A stretch of DNA of 64,000 nucleotides from Streptomyces sp. NBC_01381 (GTDB taxonomy: Bacteria > Actinomycetota > Actinomycetes > Streptomycetales > Streptomycetaceae). Shown here piece by piece: positions 16,404 to 24,858 of the stretch; positions within the stretch are counted from its first letter, which is position 1; each line of letters starts with the position of its first letter. The stretch lies in the NCBI RefSeq assembly GCF_026340305.1, contig NZ_JAPEPI010000001.1:3720001-3784000 (forward strand), in the 5' to 3' direction. The position numbers were made by a program, and so were the translations under genes. The notes under the pieces are model-generated. The model made no database searches, had not been told where the DNA came from, and was given only the letters and a program-made list of their open reading frames with translations.

Positions 16404-19400
16404 ATGAGATCACCCACTCGCTTCAGACGGGCGGCGCTCGCCGCCGCCCTGCTAGGACTCCTCGCGGCGTTCGCCGGACCCGGCGGCGCTGCCGCGCGGG
16501 CCGCCGACGAGCCCGCGACCACCGTCGGGGACGTCACGGACTTCGCCGCCGACGAGTCCGTCTACCGGATCGGCGCGGGCAAGGCCGAGGCCCGCGTCAG
16601 CTTCGTATCGAAGGAGACGTTCCGGCTCGAACTCGCCCCCGAGGGCGACTTCACCGACCCGACCGGCAAGGACATCGTCCTTCCGCAGGGCGAGCCGCCG
16701 AGCACCAAGTGGGCCGACAAGGGCGACCGCTACGAACTGAGCACCTCCGAAGTGACCCTGCGCGCCTACAAGTCGCCCCTCCGGTTCGCGCTCCACCGCG
16801 CCGACGGGACCGAGATCTGGGCCGAGTCCAAGGGGCTGTCCTGGACGAAGGACGCCACCACGCAGAGCCTGGCGCGCGGCGCCGACGAGCAGTTCTACGG
16901 CGCCGGGATGCAGAACGGGCGCGGCAACACCTCGCACCGCGGCAAGAAGGTCGAGGTGAGCGTCGACTACAACTGGGACGACGGCGGGCACCCCAACTCC
17001 GTGCCCTTCTACCTGTCTTCGGAGGGGTATGGCGTCTTCCGTAATACGTACGCGCCCAACACCTACGACTTCGCCGAGCCGGTGACGGCCACCGCCAAGG
17101 AACAGCGCTTCGACGCCTACTACTTCGCGGGCCGCGGCGGCGACGCCGCCAAGGACGTCATCGGGCAGTACACGAAGCTCACCGGGAAGCCCTTCCTGCC
17201 GCCCGTCTATGGGCTGGAGATCGGTGACGCCGACTGCTATCTCCACAACGCCAACCAGGGGGAACGGCACACCCTGGACTCCCTGAAGGTCGCCGACGAG
17301 TATCTGAAGCACGACATGCCGGGCGGCTGGATGCTCGTCAACGACGGCTACGGCTGCGGCTACGAAGACCTCGCCGAGACCGCCGAGGGCCTCCAGGACC
17401 GCGATATGCAGCTCGGTCTGTGGACCGAGGACGGCATCGACCAGATCGCCGACCAGGTCAAGGCGGGCCAGCGCGTCGCCAAGCTCGACGTCGCCTGGGT
17501 CGGCGACGGTTACAAGAAGGCGCTCGACGGCTGCAAGGACGCGTACAAGGGGATCGAGGACAACAGCGATGCGCGGGGCTTCACTTGGGCCCCGGAGAGC
17601 TGGTCGGGCGCCCAGCGCTGCGGGGTGCAGTGGTCCGGCGACCAGAGCGGCAGCTGGGAGTACATCCGCTGGCAGATCCCCACGTACGCGGGCGCGACCA
17701 TGTCCGGCCTCGCCTACACGACGGGTGACGTGGACGGCATCTTCGGCGGCAGCGCCAAGACGTACGCGCGTGATCTGCAGTGGAAGTCGTTCCTGCCGGT
17801 CACGATGACGATGGACGGCTGGGCCGCCACCGACAAGCAGCCCTTCCGGTACGGGGAGCCCTACACCTCCATCAACCGCAAGTACCTCAAGCTGCACGAG
17901 TCACTGCTGCCCTATCTCTACTCGTACGGGCACGAGGCGACGAAGACGGGAGTCGGCGCCGTACGGCCGCTGGCCCTCGAATACCCCGACGACCCGAAGG
18001 CCGCCACCGACGCCGCCAAGTACGAGTTCCTGACGGGTGAGGACTTTCTTGTGGCGCCCGTCTACAAGGACACCACCGTCCGGGACGGCATCTACCTCCC
18101 GAAGGGGACGTGGACCGACTACTGGAGCGGCCGTACGTATCAGGGTCCGACGACCGTCGACGGGTACAGCGCGCCCATCGACACCCTGCCGCTCTTCGTC
18201 AAGGGCGGTGCCACCGTGCCGATGTGGCCCGGCGGCATCAGGTCCTACAAGGACCGCACCGCCGATTCGCCGCTCGCCTGGGACATCTACCCGCAGGGCA
18301 CGTCCTCCTTCGAGCTGTACGAGGACGACGGCGTGACCCGGCAGCACCGCGACGGCAAGTACGCCACCCAGCGCGCCGAGGTCGACGCGCCCCGCGCGGG
18401 CAAGGGCGACGTGCGGGTGCGGATCGGCGCGAGCAAGGGGGAGTTCAGCGGGAAGCAGACCAAGCGGCCTTACGCCTTCACGCTGCACACCGGGGACGCG
18501 CCCAGCGGCGTGGAACTCTCCGGCAGGGAGCTGCCCCGGCTCGCATCGAAGGACGCGTACGAGAAGGCGGCGCAGGGCTGGTTCTACGACCGGGACGACC
18601 GGGGCGGGGTCGTCAAGGTGAAGACGGCTGCTCTCCGCACCGACCGGGCCTTCGAGCTCGACCTGGACGACACCAGCGCGGTCGGCGGCGCTGTGCCCGG
18701 CGCGACCGCGGCGGTGAGCGCCCCCGCGGGCCAGGAGCTCGGCGCGGGAGCCGCCGGCAAGGTCGCCGTCGACGTCACGGCGGGGACGCGGGACGCCACG
18801 GGTGTCGAGGTCACCCTCGACGCACCCGAGGGCTGGACGGTCGGATCCGCGAAGGCCGACCGCGTACCCGCAGGAACCACCCGCCGCGTCGAGGTGGCCG
18901 TCACCCCGGCCAAGGACGCCGACCCCGGTGAGCAGCCGCTCGACGCGAGCGCCCGCTACCGCTCGGCGGGACAGGACCGCACCGCGGGACAGCGGATCGC
19001 GGTCGCCGTCATGCCGCCGGCGCCGACGGCTGACACCTGGGCGAGCGACATGGCCTGGCTGAAGGCCACCAATGGCTACGGACCCGCCGAACGCGACCGC
19101 AGCAACGGCGAGTCGGGAGCCGATGACGGCCACACGCTGACCCTCGCGGGAAAGACGTACGAGAAGGGGATCGGCGTGCACGCCGACTCCGTGATCGAGG
19201 TCTACACCGGCGGGCGGTGCACGAAGTTCACCGCCGACGCGGGCATCGACGACGAGATCAACGGCTACGGAGAGGTGGCCTTCTCCGTAGAGGCCGACGG
19301 CAAGGTGCTGTGGACCTCGCCGAAGGTGACGGGTGCCTCGGCGACCGTGCCCGTGGACGTCGATGTGAGCGGGGCCCGGCACGTGGAGCTGAAGGTGACC

Positions 19401-19475
19401 GACACCAACGGTTCCAAGAGCGGGGACCACGGGGACTGGGCCGAAGCCAGGTTCACGTGTACGTCCGGTAGCTGA
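16404..19475 (+). CDS. Secreted GH31 glycosidase with NPCBM module
   Basis: 1023 residues. Sec signal peptide (about 1-34, RRAALAAALLGLLAAF). GH31 N-terminal sandwich (about 60-250), then the barrel with the probable nucleophile Asp362 in KLDVAWVGDGY and acid/base Asp413 in QWSGDQSGSWEYIRWQ. GH31 C-terminal sandwiches follow, including a DUF5110-like part (SFELYEDDG). Then comes a NEW3-type beta domain (about 770-870) and a C-terminal NPCBM carbohydrate-binding module (YEKGIGVHADSVIEVYTGG). It should act outside the cell on an alpha-linked glycan; specificity within GH31 is not clear. Flanked by terminators, so monocistronic, and it interrupts the expected mshC-parJ adjacency. Confidence 0.88.
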   Translation: MRSPTRFRRAALAAALLGLLAAFAGPGGAAARAADEPATTVGDVTDFAADESVYRIGAGKAEARVSFVSKETFRLELAPEGDFTDPTGKDIVLPQGEPPSTKWADKGDRYELSTSEVTLRAYKSPLRFALHRADGTEIWAESKGLSWTKDATTQSLARGADEQFYGAGMQNGRGNTSHRGKKVEVSVDYNWDDGGHPNSVPFYLSSEGYGVFRNTYAPNTYDFAEPVTATAKEQRFDAYYFAGRGGDAAKDVIGQYTKLTGKPFLPPVYGLEIGDADCYLHNANQGERHTLDSLKVADEYLKHDMPGGWMLVNDGYGCGYEDLAETAEGLQDRDMQLGLWTEDGIDQIADQVKAGQRVAKLDVAWVGDGYKKALDGCKDAYKGIEDNSDARGFTWAPESWSGAQRCGVQWSGDQSGSWEYIRWQIPTYAGATMSGLAYTTGDVDGIFGGSAKTYARDLQWKSFLPVTMTMDGWAATDKQPFRYGEPYTSINRKYLKLHESLLPYLYSYGHEATKTGVGAVRPLALEYPDDPKAATDAAKYEFLTGEDFLVAPVYKDTTVRDGIYLPKGTWTDYWSGRTYQGPTTVDGYSAPIDTLPLFVKGGATVPMWPGGIRSYKDRTADSPLAWDIYPQGTSSFELYEDDGVTRQHRDGKYATQRAEVDAPRAGKGDVRVRIGASKGEFSGKQTKRPYAFTLHTGDAPSGVELSGRELPRLASKDAYEKAAQGWFYDRDDRGGVVKVKTAALRTDRAFELDLDDTSAVGGAVPGATAAVSAPAGQELGAGAAGKVAVDVTAGTRDATGVEVTLDAPEGWTVGSAKADRVPAGTTRRVEVAVTPAKDADPGEQPLDASARYRSAGQDRTAGQRIAVAVMPPAPTADTWASDMAWLKATNGYGPAERDRSNGESGADDGHTLTLAGKTYEKGIGVHADSVIEVYTGGRCTKFTADAGIDDEINGYGEVAFSVEADGKVLWTSPKVTGASATVPVDVDVSGARHVELKVTDTNGSKSGDHGDWAEARFTCTSGS

Positions 19476-19482
19476 CAGGGGA

Positions 19483-19520
19483 CGGCGCCGGGCGAGGGTG
19501 CTCTCCGTCGCCCGGCGCCG
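19483..19520. terminator. Hairpin terminator after the GH31 gene
   Basis: 13-bp perfect stem (19483-19495 with 19508-19520) and a 12-base loop, between converging genes. Confidence 0.75.
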
Positions 19521-19548
19521 CCGGTTCTCGTGGTCGGCCCGGATCAGC

Positions 19549-20220
19549 TCAGCGGGTGATGAGCACGCCGAGGATCAGGCCGGGGTTGTTGGCGTTGTCG
19601 TAGTAGGCGAAGACCCGCTGCCCGTAGGCGAACGCGTTCTGGACCATCGTGTGCGTCTCGTCGAACGGGTTGACCAACACGCGCCAGGCGTTGTCCACGA
19701 GCAGGTACAGCAGCTCGGCCTGGCCGGGCAGCGGCTGCACAAAGTCCTGGAAGTTCAGCGCGACGCCGACGGTCAGGGCCTGTGTCGAGACCTCCGGGAT
19801 CTGCGCCTGCGGGACCTGGATCTGCTGGCCGCCCTGCTGCTCGGGGCCCATCTCCTGCAGCAGTTGCTGGAACGGCTGCTGCTGGCCGAGCTGCTGGAGC
19901 TGCTGCTGCAGGTGCTGCGGGATCTGCTGCTGGCCCTGGATGCCGGGCTGCATCTGCTGGCCGAACTGCCGCTGACCGAACTGCTGCTGCTGTTGCTGCG
20001 GCGGCGCGGTGCTCAGGCCCGGCTGCTGGCCGTACTGCTGCTGGCCTTGCTGCTGGGGGCTGAACGGCTGCTGGCCTTGCTGCTGGGGGCTGAACGGCTG
20101 CTGGCCGTACTGCTGCTGCCCGAACGGCTGCTGCCCGAACGGCTGCTGGCCGTACTGCTGCTGAGGTCCGTACTGCTGGCCTTGCTGCTGCATGGGACTC
20201 ATTTGCGGGGTGGTGCTCAT
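19549..20220 (-). CDS. Glutamine-rich prion-like protein with C-terminal globular domain
   Basis: 223 residues, not recognised as a named family. Residues about 5-130 are Gln/Tyr/Gly/Phe/Pro-rich with short repeats (QQYGQQPFG, PFSPQQQGQQ), the composition of a prion-like, phase-separating region. From about residue 140 a compact domain begins (VGVALNFQDFVQPLPG). The last 54 residues (WRVLVNPF, VQNAFAYGQRVFAYY, GLILGVLITR) resemble the C-terminal 50 residues of the adjacent subtilase. The ATG at 20220 has AAGG upstream. No signal peptide or membrane segment, so cytoplasmic. It lies 79 bases downstream of the subtilase gene, presumably co-transcribed; it could be a substrate, scaffold or partner of that protease. 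Confidence 0.7.
   Translation of the reverse strand: MSTTPQMSPMQQQGQQYGPQQQYGQQPFGQQPFGQQQYGQQPFSPQQQGQQPFSPQQQGQQQYGQQPGLSTAPPQQQQQQFGQRQFGQQMQPGIQGQQQIPQHLQQQLQQLGQQQPFQQLLQEMGPEQQGGQQIQVPQAQIPEVSTQALTVGVALNFQDFVQPLPGQAELLYLLVDNAWRVLVNPFDETHTMVQNAFAYGQRVFAYYDNANNPGLILGVLITR
20041..20100. repeat. Two exact 30-bp tandem copies inside the Q-rich gene
   Basis: Bases 20041-20070 and 20071-20100 are identical, encoding the doubled PFSPQQQGQQ unit. Exact identity suggests a recent slippage or unequal-exchange duplication, i.e. a variable-length tract. Confidence 0.9.
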
Positions 20221-20299
20221 GCGGGTGCCACCTTCCCTCAATGGTTGTGGTGCTTCAGCAATGCGTGTGGTGCTGCGGCCCCCGACGGCGCGTCGTGCG

Positions 20300-22084
20300 T
20301 CAGCCCGTGACGACCAGGCCGACGACCTCGTCGTCGGAGAACCAGACCCGTACGTCGGGATGTCCCCCCGCGAAGGCGGCGTGCACCGCCTGGCGGATGT
20401 CGGGGGACGGGGCGTTGAGGTTGCGCCACTCCCCGGCGACGAACAGCCGGAGCCGTGGCGGGAGTTCGGGCGGATAGGGCAACAGCTCGTCCCAGTAGCG
20501 CTCGGCACGTCCGGAGCCCACCGCGGAGGGCAGCAGGTTCGTGACCGCCGCCTTGATGTCGGGCCGGTTGCCGATCCGCTGGGACGCGGGGCGCCCCGGT
20601 GCGTCCTGCTGCACAGAGCCCGTCGACCTGAGCATCGCCCGCGCCCGGTCCGGGGTCATCAGCTGCTGGCCGGCGGCCTTCAGCATGCCCTGCAGACAGG
20701 CGAGGGCGCCGACGACGATCGGCGATGCGGACGAGGTGCCGGAGAACGTGTCCGTGTACCAGGCGATCTCGTCGGCGCCGCCCTGGAGGTCCCCGGGGCG
20801 GTCCCAGAAGCCGCCGGTCGTGGTGGTCTCGCGGCCCCAGCCCTGGGCGTCCACGCGGGCCCCGTAGTTGGAGAACGCGAGGCGCGAGCGGTCCGGGCCG
20901 TGGTCGCGGCCGTGGGTGCCGGGCGGCGGCGCGCCCGCGCCGACCAGGACGGCGCCCGAAGGCCGGTTGGACGGGTTGAAGGGGTTGCGCCACCACTCGG
21001 GGAATGCGTCGGGCTTGCGCTCGTACACCGCGTCGTCCAGGGACTCGGCGCCGTTGCCGGCCGCGCCGACGACGATGACGCCCTTCGCGGTGGCGTACCG
21101 GATCGCCGCGTAGTCGTCCGGCCACCACTCCAGGGCGATGTAGCCCTTCTGGTCGTCGCGCGGCTCGAAGTCGAACCGCGGTCCCGGGCGGTGCAGTTCG
21201 ATGAGGATGATGTCGCCGGGGGACAGGCGCTCCGCCGCCGCGTGGATCGTGGCCGAGGTGCCGAGCGGCTGGAAGGAGGCGGCCGCGGTCACCGACTCCG
21301 GCGCGATGCCGGAGATGCCCACGTAGTTGCGGTCGCCGCCGATGACGCCGATGACGGCGGTGCCGTGGTTGCGCCACGCGATGTCCTGGATGGGGGTGCC
21401 GATGACCACACCGGCGAGCTTGGAGGTCAGGTCCTCGTGGCCGAGCTGCCAGGCGCCCTCGATGTCGATCACCGTGACGCCCTCGCCCGAACCGCCGAGC
21501 CGCTGCCAGGCCCAGTGGGCGTCGACGCCCTCGGGGGCCGGGCGCAGATAGCCCTGGCGGCCGGTGAAGTCGGGGGTGACGGGGGCGCCCTCCTTGCGCC
21601 GCCCGGACTCGCCCGCCTCCGGGGACGACTCCTGGCGCTGCGGCGGGGGTCCCGGCCTGCCCGTCGCGCCGATCGAGGCGGGGACGGCGCCCGGCTTGAC
21701 GTACGCCGTGTCGATCCCGGGCAGCGCCGCCATCCGCGAGCGCAGCTCCTGGGCGCGGCTCTCGCCGCCGCGGACCCGGTAGAAGAGCGCCAGATCCGGT
21801 ACGTCGTCGCCGCCGTCACCGTCCCGCTCCATGGCGGACCGCAGTCGGTCCTCGTTGCCGAACAGCGGCTCCAGGGCGAGCTGTTCATCGCTGAGGAACA
21901 TGTTCAGGGCCGACACATCGGAGCCCGCCGCCGAGCGGATGCCCTGCGTACCGGCCCGCAGCCGGGCCTCGGGCCGTGCGACGACGATCAGCTCCTGCTC
22001 GGCCGGCCGGTAGGTGAATCCCGCTCCGTCGGGCCCAGGGCCACTGGCTCCCGGGCCTCCCGCGGGCTCTGCCTGGTCGGTCAT
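20300..22084 (-). CDS. Cytoplasmic S8 family (subtilisin-like) serine peptidase
   Basis: 594 residues. Catalytic triad in context: Asp207 (VTVIDIEGAW), His240 (RNHGTAVIG), Ser451 (SGTSSASP); oxyanion Asn344 (AAGNG). Residues 1-180 form an N-terminal region without a secretion signal (APEGVDAHWAW marks the peptidase start), so it is probably intracellular and may be self-inhibited by this prodomain-like part. After the peptidase domain come about 90 residues; the last 50 resemble the C-terminus of the next gene. ATG 22084 is chosen (MTDQAEP) with GGGAG upstream. Substrate unknown; co-transcription with the Q-rich protein suggests a dedicated pair. Confidence 0.85.
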   Translation of the reverse strand: MTDQAEPAGGPGASGPGPDGAGFTYRPAEQELIVVARPEARLRAGTQGIRSAAGSDVSALNMFLSDEQLALEPLFGNEDRLRSAMERDGDGGDDVPDLALFYRVRGGESRAQELRSRMAALPGIDTAYVKPGAVPASIGATGRPGPPPQRQESSPEAGESGRRKEGAPVTPDFTGRQGYLRPAPEGVDAHWAWQRLGGSGEGVTVIDIEGAWQLGHEDLTSKLAGVVIGTPIQDIAWRNHGTAVIGVIGGDRNYVGISGIAPESVTAAASFQPLGTSATIHAAAERLSPGDIILIELHRPGPRFDFEPRDDQKGYIALEWWPDDYAAIRYATAKGVIVVGAAGNGAESLDDAVYERKPDAFPEWWRNPFNPSNRPSGAVLVGAGAPPPGTHGRDHGPDRSRLAFSNYGARVDAQGWGRETTTTGGFWDRPGDLQGGADEIAWYTDTFSGTSSASPIVVGALACLQGMLKAAGQQLMTPDRARAMLRSTGSVQQDAPGRPASQRIGNRPDIKAAVTNLLPSAVGSGRAERYWDELLPYPPELPPRLRLFVAGEWRNLNAPSPDIRQAVHAAFAGGHPDVRVWFSDDEVVGLVVTG

Positions 22085-22297
22085 CGCTTCACCGCTCCCT
22101 TCGGTACTCGGGGTCCTGCGGGTGCCGTGCTGCGCGCTGTGGCCGCGCCTTCGGGGCACACCTTGCTACCGCCCGGCGCGCTCGTCCACCCCCCATTGCC
22201 CCAACTGAGTTTGAAATCAAGGTGGTCGGGGAAGCCGGTGCAATTCGTCCGGAAGGCGATGTCACGGTGCGATCCGGCCAAGTTCGGGGCAACGCGA

Positions 22298-22327
22298 CGG
22301 GGCGGCATCCTTCAGGATGCCGCCCCG
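22298..22327. terminator. Hairpin terminator between subtilase and parJ
   Basis: 13-bp perfect stem (22298-22310 with 22315-22327) and TTCA tetraloop, just beyond the 3' end of parJ (minus strand). The remaining bases between 22085 and 22353 contain no further gene that I can support. Confidence 0.75.
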
Positions 22328-22353
22328 CGCTCGTTCAGTCCTCGTGTCCTCGT

Positions 22354-23322
22354 TCAGTCCTCGGAGGAATCAGAGGGTCCGGATTCCTCGCCGGTGCCGC
22401 CGCTGCCGCCGCTGTCCTCGTCCGTCCCCGGCCGCTGCTGAGGCTTCGGCGGCCGGGTGCGCTCACCCGGCGTCGGACCGCCGCCGTCGCGCCGCCGCAG
22501 ATAGCGCTCGAACTCGCGGGCGATGGCCTCGCCGGACGCCTCCGGCAGCTCGGCCGTGTCCCTGGCCTCCTCGAGCGACTGGACGTACTCGGCGACCTCG
22601 CTGTCCTCGGCCGCGAGCTGGTCCACGCCCACCTGCCAGGCGCGGGCGTCCTCGGCGAGGTCGCCCAGCGGGATCCGCAGGTCGATGAGGTCCTCCAGGC
22701 GGTTCAGGAGCGCGAGCGTGGCCTTCGGGTTCGGCGGCTGCGATACGTAGTGCGGCACCGCGGCCCAGAGGCTGACCGCCGGGACGCCCGCGTGCGTGCA
22801 CGCCTCCTGGAGGATGCCGACGATGCCCGTCGGGCCCTCGTACTTCGTCTCCTCCAGGTCCATGGTCCGTGCCAGGTCCGGGTCGGAGGTGACGCCGCTG
22901 ACCGGCACCGGGCGGGTGTGCGGGGTGTCGCCGAGCAGCGCGCCCATGATCACCACCAGCTCCACGCCCAGCTCGTGGGCGAAGCCCAGGATCTCGTTGC
23001 AGAACGACCGCCAGCGCATCGACGGCTCGATCCCGCGCACCAGGACGAGGTCGCGCGGCTTGTCGCCGCCCACGCGGATCACCGAGAGCCGGGTCGTCGG
23101 CCAGGTGATCTTGCGAACGCCGCCCTCCAGGAAGACCGTGGGGCGGTTGACCTGGAAGTCGTAGTAGTCCTCGGCGTCCAGCGCCGCGAAGACCTCGCCC
23201 TTCCACTCCTTGTCGAGATGCGCGACCGCGGTGGAGGCGGCGTCGCCGGCGTCGTTCCAGCCCTCGAACGCGGCCACCATGACCGGGTCGACCAGCTCGG
23301 GTACCCCCTCGAGCTCGATCAC
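22354..23322 (-). CDS. parJ: PAC2 family protein, ParJ orthologue
   Basis: 322 residues. The PAC2 (proteasome assembly chaperone 2-like) fold covers about 1-265, starting MIELEGVPELVDPVMVAAFEGWNDAGDA, with GALLGDTPHTRP and ACTHAGVPAVSLWAAVPHY. A Pro/Gly/Ser/Glu-rich disordered tail follows from about 275. In S. coelicolor the actinobacterial signature protein ParJ (SCO1662, as I recall) binds ParA and modulates its polymerisation during sporulation. The local gene order (mshC on one side, glpD on the other after an insertion) supports orthology. The symbol rests on synteny and recall, the PAC2 family on sequence. Confidence 0.78.
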   Translation of the reverse strand: MIELEGVPELVDPVMVAAFEGWNDAGDAASTAVAHLDKEWKGEVFAALDAEDYYDFQVNRPTVFLEGGVRKITWPTTRLSVIRVGGDKPRDLVLVRGIEPSMRWRSFCNEILGFAHELGVELVVIMGALLGDTPHTRPVPVSGVTSDPDLARTMDLEETKYEGPTGIVGILQEACTHAGVPAVSLWAAVPHYVSQPPNPKATLALLNRLEDLIDLRIPLGDLAEDARAWQVGVDQLAAEDSEVAEYVQSLEEARDTAELPEASGEAIAREFERYLRRRDGGGPTPGERTRPPKPQQRPGTDEDSGGSGGTGEESGPSDSSED

Positions 23323-23473
23323 CCAGGCCTCCTTCCGACGTCCTTTACGTACGCCCCAACCTTACGGCGTCCGCCGGGGCCCTCCGCAGCCCCCTTGTGG
23401 CCGCTCGGTGACCGGATCACTGCCCCGCCGGAGGGCCGCGCACTCCCTCGGCGGCGGGGGCTTTGCAGGTGCT

Positions 23474-24145
23474 TTACAGCGTCGAGCGCAGCCACTGCTC
23501 CACGCTCGCGATGTGCACCGTCGCCCACGACCTGGCCGCCTCCGCGTCACGGTCCCGCAGCGCGGTGAGAATCGCCCGGTGCTCGTGCAGGGTGCGGCTG
23601 ACGGCGTCCTCCTGGGTGAGGCCGCGCCAGATGCGGGCCCGGGTGGTGGGCCCGGAGAGACCGTCGAGGAGCGAACAGAGCACCGAGTTGCCGGACGACT
23701 GCACGATGCCCCGGTGGAACTCCAGGTCGCAGGCGACCAGTTCCTCCACCGAAGGGGCCGCGCCGAGGGCGTCCAACTGGGAGGTCAGCACGTCCAGTTC
23801 GGCCTCGGTGATGTGGACGCTCGCCATGGCCGTGGCCGCCGGCTCCAGGATGCGGCGCACCGCGAGGAACTCCAGGACCGTGTCGTCGCGGTGGAAGTCG
23901 ACGACGAAGCTCAGTGCTTCGAGCAGCAGTTGCGGATCCAGGCTGGTGACGTAGGTGCCGTCGCCCTGTCGTACGTCGAGGATGCGGATCAGGGAGAGCG
24001 CGCGCACCGCCTCGCGCAGTGAGTTGCGCGAAAGGCCCAGGTCGGCGGCGAGTTCGCTCTCCTTGGGCAGCCGGTCGCCGGGGCGCAGCGCGCCGGAGAC
24101 GATCATGCCCTTGATCTTTTCGATGGCTTCGTCGGTGACAGCCAT
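23474..24145 (-). CDS. GntR family regulator, FCD (FadR) subfamily
   Basis: 223 residues. N-terminal winged helix (GALRPGDRLPKESELAADLGLSRNSLREAVRAL), then an FCD ligand domain with the expected metal/ligand His residues (EFHRGIVQ, HEHRAIL). It represses or activates in response to a small organic acid. The inverted repeat at 24175-24188, just upstream of its start, suggests autoregulation. It is divergent from the MarR gene and next to the catabolic cluster, its most likely second target. Confidence 0.88.
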   Translation of the reverse strand: MAVTDEAIEKIKGMIVSGALRPGDRLPKESELAADLGLSRNSLREAVRALSLIRILDVRQGDGTYVTSLDPQLLLEALSFVVDFHRDDTVLEFLAVRRILEPAATAMASVHITEAELDVLTSQLDALGAAPSVEELVACDLEFHRGIVQSSGNSVLCSLLDGLSGPTTRARIWRGLTQEDAVSRTLHEHRAILTALRDRDAEAARSWATVHIASVEQWLRSTL

Positions 24146-24174
24146 GGGGACCTCGCCTCACAAGACAGAAGACA

Positions 24175-24188
24175 TCCGATGTATCGGA
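24175..24188. promoter_or_regulatory. Candidate GntR operator
   Basis: TCCGATGTATCGGA is a perfect 6-2-6 palindrome, 30 bases upstream of the GntR start, overlapped by ACATCCGATGT (24172-24182). It is well placed for autoregulation. Confidence 0.5.
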
Positions 24189-24259
24189 CGATTATGGCGT
24201 GTCCTGGGGCTCTTGCGCACGGGGGTCAGGCGAATACGTACATCTCTCAGGGCTAAGAT

Positions 24260-24284
24260 TTCCGTACTGACGTTCCGTACTGAC
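24260..24284. promoter_or_regulatory. Direct repeat upstream of the MarR gene
   Basis: TTCCGTACTGAC occurs twice (24260-24271 and 24273-24284) with a 13-base period, 32 bases before the MarR start. Each contains GTAC. A possible regulator site or promoter element. Confidence 0.4.
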
Positions 24285-24315
24285 CGCGGGACGGGCGAGA
24301 GGGAGGCTACGGCAC

Positions 24316-24858
24316 ATGGCCGTGAAGAAGTCTGCGGGGGCCCACCAGGACGCGGTCGCGTCCATCATCGAGGACTGGGCCAGGGAGCGGCCCGAGCTCG
24401 ACACCTCGCCCTTGGAGGTGCTCGCCCGGCTGCACCGCACCTTCCTGCGCTACAACACCAGGCTCACCACCGCGATCGAGCGGCACGGCCTCGCGGTCGC
24501 CGGATTCGACGTGCTGACCGCGCTGCGCAGGGCCGGGGCGCCCTACCGGCTCACCGCGGGACAGCTCGCGGACTCCGGGCTCGTCTCGTCGGCCGGGGTG
24601 ACGCTGCGCATCGACCGTCTGGAGAAGGACGGCCTGATCGTGCGGGAGCGGGACGCCGACGACCGCCGGGTGGTCTACTCGCGGCTCACGGACGAGGGCC
24701 TCGCCAAGATCGACGAGGTGTTCGCCGAGCATCTCGACAACGAACGCCGGATGCTCGGCGGACTCTCCCCTGCCGAGTGCCGCCAGCTGGCCCGTCTGAT
24801 GTCCAAGCTGGAGCGGTCGATCACGGACTCCGACGGACCTCACGGAGCAGAGGCCTGA
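24316..24858 (+). CDS. MarR family transcriptional regulator
   Basis: 180 residues. Winged helix with LTAGQLADSGLVSSAGVTLRIDRLEKDGLI and wing ERDADDRRVVYSRLT; flanking dimerisation helices. MarR proteins bind aromatic or phenolic ligands, which fits its position beside the Rieske cluster. Its 3' end overlaps the converging Rieske gene by 19 bases. The most likely targets are its own promoter and this cluster. Confidence 0.88.
   Translation: MAVKKSAGAHQDAVASIIEDWARERPELDTSPLEVLARLHRTFLRYNTRLTTAIERHGLAVAGFDVLTALRRAGAPYRLTAGQLADSGLVSSAGVTLRIDRLEKDGLIVRERDADDRRVVYSRLTDEGLAKIDEVFAEHLDNERRMLGGLSPAECRQLARLMSKLERSITDSDGPHGAEA

Noticed and set aside
19498..20310. Leu-rich plus-strand frame that looks like a membrane protein
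   Set aside because: It is the complement of the Gln codon runs (CAG/CTG) of the Q-rich gene; the Leu repeats are a by-product.
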